A stretch of DNA of 7,872 nt from positions 1 to 7,872 of the forward strand of contig JASIBJ010000762.1 of NCBI GenBank assembly GCA_030045215.1. Reading direction: 5' to 3'. A model generated the notes under the pieces. The model was not told where the DNA came from. It saw only the letters and a program-made list of their open reading frames with translations, and searched no databases. This stretch comes from Streptosporangiaceae bacterium (GTDB lineage: Bacteria; Actinomycetota; Actinomycetes; Streptosporangiales; Streptosporangiaceae). The position numbers and the translations under genes are program-made. Positions 6,083 to 7,872 of the stretch are shown here, piece by piece. How positions within the stretch are numbered: the stretch's first letter is position 1; every line of letters begins with the position of its first letter.

Positions 6083-7502
6083 AAAGACCGAGCCAACTGC
6101 CGATGTCGTCGGCCAAGTGCTCGACTTCATGCCCAATGGCGACGCGATGCTCCCAGATGAGTTCGGCCGTCGAATACGCCGCCGTGCCGATGAGTACCCC
6201 GCCGACCACCACGTCGACGCCAGGGACCGCCATCAGCGAGCCGGCGACAGCCAGACCGAGCCCGTCGCTAATCGCCAGGCCGGACGCGGCCATATTCAGC
6301 CCGGCATTGACCCGGTCGAGCACTTCTCCGGTCGAGCCGAACGCGTTGCTGGGGCGGAACTCGGCGTAGATGTCGGCCGCGATGGCCACCCCGTACATGC
6401 CCATGCCGAACTTGCCCATGGCGTCGGCGGTGCCGGCCAGCGAGTCCGCAAGGTCTTCCTGGGCTTGCGTCAGTTCCTTTGCGTCGTCGGCCGCCTCGGC
6501 CGCTTCGGACTCCATGGCGCGCTGCCTGGCCATCAGGTCGAACCAGCCCTGGGTCCGCTCGGTCACCGGCACGCCGTAGAAGGCGTCGTAGGCGGCCTTG
6601 TAAGCGTCGGTCGCCTCCTCCAGCTCACCCGCCGATTCGGACATCTTGCCGGCCGCGTCGAAGTAGGAGACCGCCTCCTTGATGAAGTCGGCCCCGGACG
6701 GCACGGTCCAGAGGGCCCCGAGCGCAGTGGCCCACTCGTTGACGTCGTCGGTGAGCTTCAGCCACTGCGGCGAGCCGAGCACGCCCTTCGCGCCGCCGCG
6801 CGGGTCGTGCGGCTTGGCCCCGGCGACCTGGGTCACCGCGGCGTCGAAGCCCGCGGATGCGGCGGATGCGGCGTGACTGGCCTGCGACTGAGCCTCGCTG
6901 ACGAGGCTCATCGCTCGCGCGCGGTCGGCATCGTAGATACCGCTGAGCACACTCACCTGGCTGGCGGCGCTGTCTGCTGCCGACTGCGCGTCGTTCGCGG
7001 CCGAACGCGCGTTAGTCGCGGCGAGCTGGGCCGATGACGAGTGCGGGCTGGCCGTGGCCTGGTCTTCCGCAGTGGTGGCCGCCTGGGCGGCGTTATCCGC
7101 GCTGGCCTGCGCCTGCTGCGCCGCACCCTGCGCCTCCAGGAGACTGCTGGCCGTCGCGTTCGACACCGCCACCGCCGCGTTGGCCTGTCTGGCCGTCTCC
7201 TGGGCCTGGGCCAGCGCCGCCGAGTAGGTCCGCAGCGTCGTCGCGGCCTGGGCCAGGCCCGAGGCGGTCACCCCGTACGTCGCGGCCAGGTCGGTGGTGA
7301 ACGTCGCGTAGGAGGACGCACCCATGCCCTGCCACGCCGGACCGCCTACCTGTTCGGTGGCCGCCGCCAGGGCGGCGCGGTTGCGCTCGATTTCCCCGTG
7401 CGCCGCCGCGTAGGTCCGGGACCCGGCCGCTAACGCGGCCGGGTCGCCCGGTGGTACGGCAATCGTGGCGAGGAACAGCTCGCCTTGGCCGTCAGGAAGC
7501 AT
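6081..7502 (-). CDS. WxG-containing Ala-rich helical protein, probable type VII secretion substrate
   Basis: 473 aa. The N-terminal 100 residues look like a WXG100-type helical hairpin: helix about 20-52, turn GGPAWQGMGASSY with Trp57-Gln58-Gly59, second helix about 62-110. An alanine-rich stretch (about 84-225) of A, S, Q, N and D in near-heptad spacing suggests a long Ala-type coiled coil. A more ordinary helical part follows (about 245-365). A hydrophobic Gly/Ala/Val stretch (about 403-442, ISDGLGLAVA...VPGVDVVVGGVLIGT) and a short amphipathic end (HEVEHLADDIGSWLGL) complete it. There is no recognisable toxin domain. The architecture resembles EspA/PPE-like or LXG-like ESX substrates (inference). 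ATG 7502 is the first start after an in-frame TAG 7 codons upstream. AGAAGG lies 12 bases before it, slightly distant. The gene follows the EspC-like gene by 36 bases. Confidence 0.85.
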   Translation of the reverse strand: MLPDGQGELFLATIAVPPGDPAALAAGSRTYAAAHGEIERNRAALAAATEQVGGPAWQGMGASSYATFTTDLAATYGVTASGLAQAATTLRTYSAALAQAQETARQANAAVAVSNATASSLLEAQGAAQQAQASADNAAQAATTAEDQATASPHSSSAQLAATNARSAANDAQSAADSAASQVSVLSGIYDADRARAMSLVSEAQSQASHAASAASAGFDAAVTQVAGAKPHDPRGGAKGVLGSPQWLKLTDDVNEWATALGALWTVPSGADFIKEAVSYFDAAGKMSESAGELEEATDAYKAAYDAFYGVPVTERTQGWFDLMARQRAMESEAAEAADDAKELTQAQEDLADSLAGTADAMGKFGMGMYGVAIAADIYAEFRPSNAFGSTGEVLDRVNAGLNMAASGLAISDGLGLAVAGSLMAVPGVDVVVGGVLIGTAAYSTAELIWEHRVAIGHEVEHLADDIGSWLGL

Positions 7503-7538
7503 GACTAGGCCATACCTTCTCTAGCAAATGGACGCAGC

Positions 7539-7841
7539 TCAGTTCGCCCCCGGCATCTGGCTGTCATCGGTGGTGACATACGCCTCGACGCCGTTGGCCA
7601 CGGCCTGACCGAGCATCGTGGAGCAGTCTCCGAGGGCGGCGAGCGCGGAGACGACGACGGATTGCATCCGCGCGAACGAGGCGGCGGCCGGGTCCTGGCA
7701 GCCTGCCGCCGAGCCTGCGGCACCCGAGACGCTTCCGTGAACCGATGATGTGCTGGCCGCTATTGAGGAGACCCTCGCGGCCATAGCCCGAATTGCGGCT
7801 GGCTCCACCGAGATCGAGCCGCCGCCGCTGCCGACCAGCAT
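7539..7841 (-). CDS. EspC-like small type VII secretion substrate
   Basis: 100 aa, predicted as two helices (about 12-40 and 50-88) joined by a Gly/Ala/Cys turn. It begins with the ISVEPAAIRAMAARV pattern of EspC-type ESX proteins (L/I-x-V-x-P, then alternating Ala). After the second helix it has Tyr88-Val-Thr-Thr-Asp92, a match to the YxxxD/E type VII export signal, and a short polar tail. There is no WxG in the turn; instead GCQDP with Cys48, and a second Cys at 73. From memory, mycobacterial EspC also has Cys in this turn and Y-x-x-x-D near its end. Expected role: partner of the WxG protein encoded just downstream, exported together through an ESX channel. An in-frame TAG four codons before the ATG makes 7841 the earliest start; the ribosome binding site is poor, and GTG 7808 is an alternative. 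Confidence 0.8.
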   Translation of the reverse strand: MLVGSGGGSISVEPAAIRAMAARVSSIAASTSSVHGSVSGAAGSAAGCQDPAAASFARMQSVVVSALAALGDCSTMLGQAVANGVEAYVTTDDSQMPGAN

Positions 7842-7872
7842 CGGCCCGGACTAACCGAAGCTGGCGCCCACC

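Noticed and set aside
6162..6176. A YxxxE match (YSTAE, residues 443-447) in the 473-aa protein
   Set aside because: It lies in a hydrophobic C-terminal part rather than just after the N-terminal helical hairpin where the export signal acts, so it is probably chance.
6027..7037. 336-codon plus-strand frame opposite the 473-aa gene
   Set aside because: Low-complexity Arg/Gly/Val-rich antisense shadow; the minus-strand reading has WxG and coherent helical structure.
7851..7872. Possible C-terminal end of another minus-strand gene (VGASFG then TAG at 7853..7851)
   Set aside because: Six codons are too few to tell coding sequence from chance. The TAG is in frame with the EspC-like gene and is used only to bound its start.

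Overview
The window is high-GC DNA with very strong G/C preference at third codon positions. It carries an HflX of actinobacterial type and substrates of the mycobacterial ESX (type VII) secretion style. This points to an actinomycete chromosome, but I cannot name the genus from the sequence alone.

Left part (1-2021): after a short gene-poor edge comes hflX on the minus strand. It encodes the ribosome-associated GTPase that rescues or splits stalled ribosomes. Beyond it is a 348-base divergent intergenic region, followed by aceB (malate synthase A, glyoxylate shunt) on the plus strand from a GTG start at 2022. Both housekeeping genes look intact, with complete catalytic motifs.

Right part (3626-7841): five minus-strand genes form a tight run, transcribed right to left and converging on aceB with only 8 bases between the two stop codons. 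In transcription order they are: a 100-aa EspC-like small helical protein with a YxxxD motif; a 473-aa Ala-rich helical protein with an N-terminal WxG motif; a 121-aa small PH-like protein; a 368-aa protein of unknown family; and a 313-aa four-helix membrane protein with a PH-like C-terminal region. The junctions are close: 36 bases, 7 bases with a Shine-Dalgarno overlapping the stop, 37 bases, then a 4-base GTGA overlap. They suggest one operon.

The first two genes resemble the partner pairs exported by ESX systems (EspC/EspA, PE/PPE), where one partner gives WxG and the other YxxxD/E. No secretion ATPase, EccB/D/E or mycosin is in the window, so the pair would be exported by machinery encoded elsewhere or outside the window. 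The three downstream genes have no function I can assign. They are the most likely place for something undescribed: a cytosolic or membrane module co-expressed with a type VII substrate pair. The link between the substrate pair and the three downstream genes is inferred from operon layout only.
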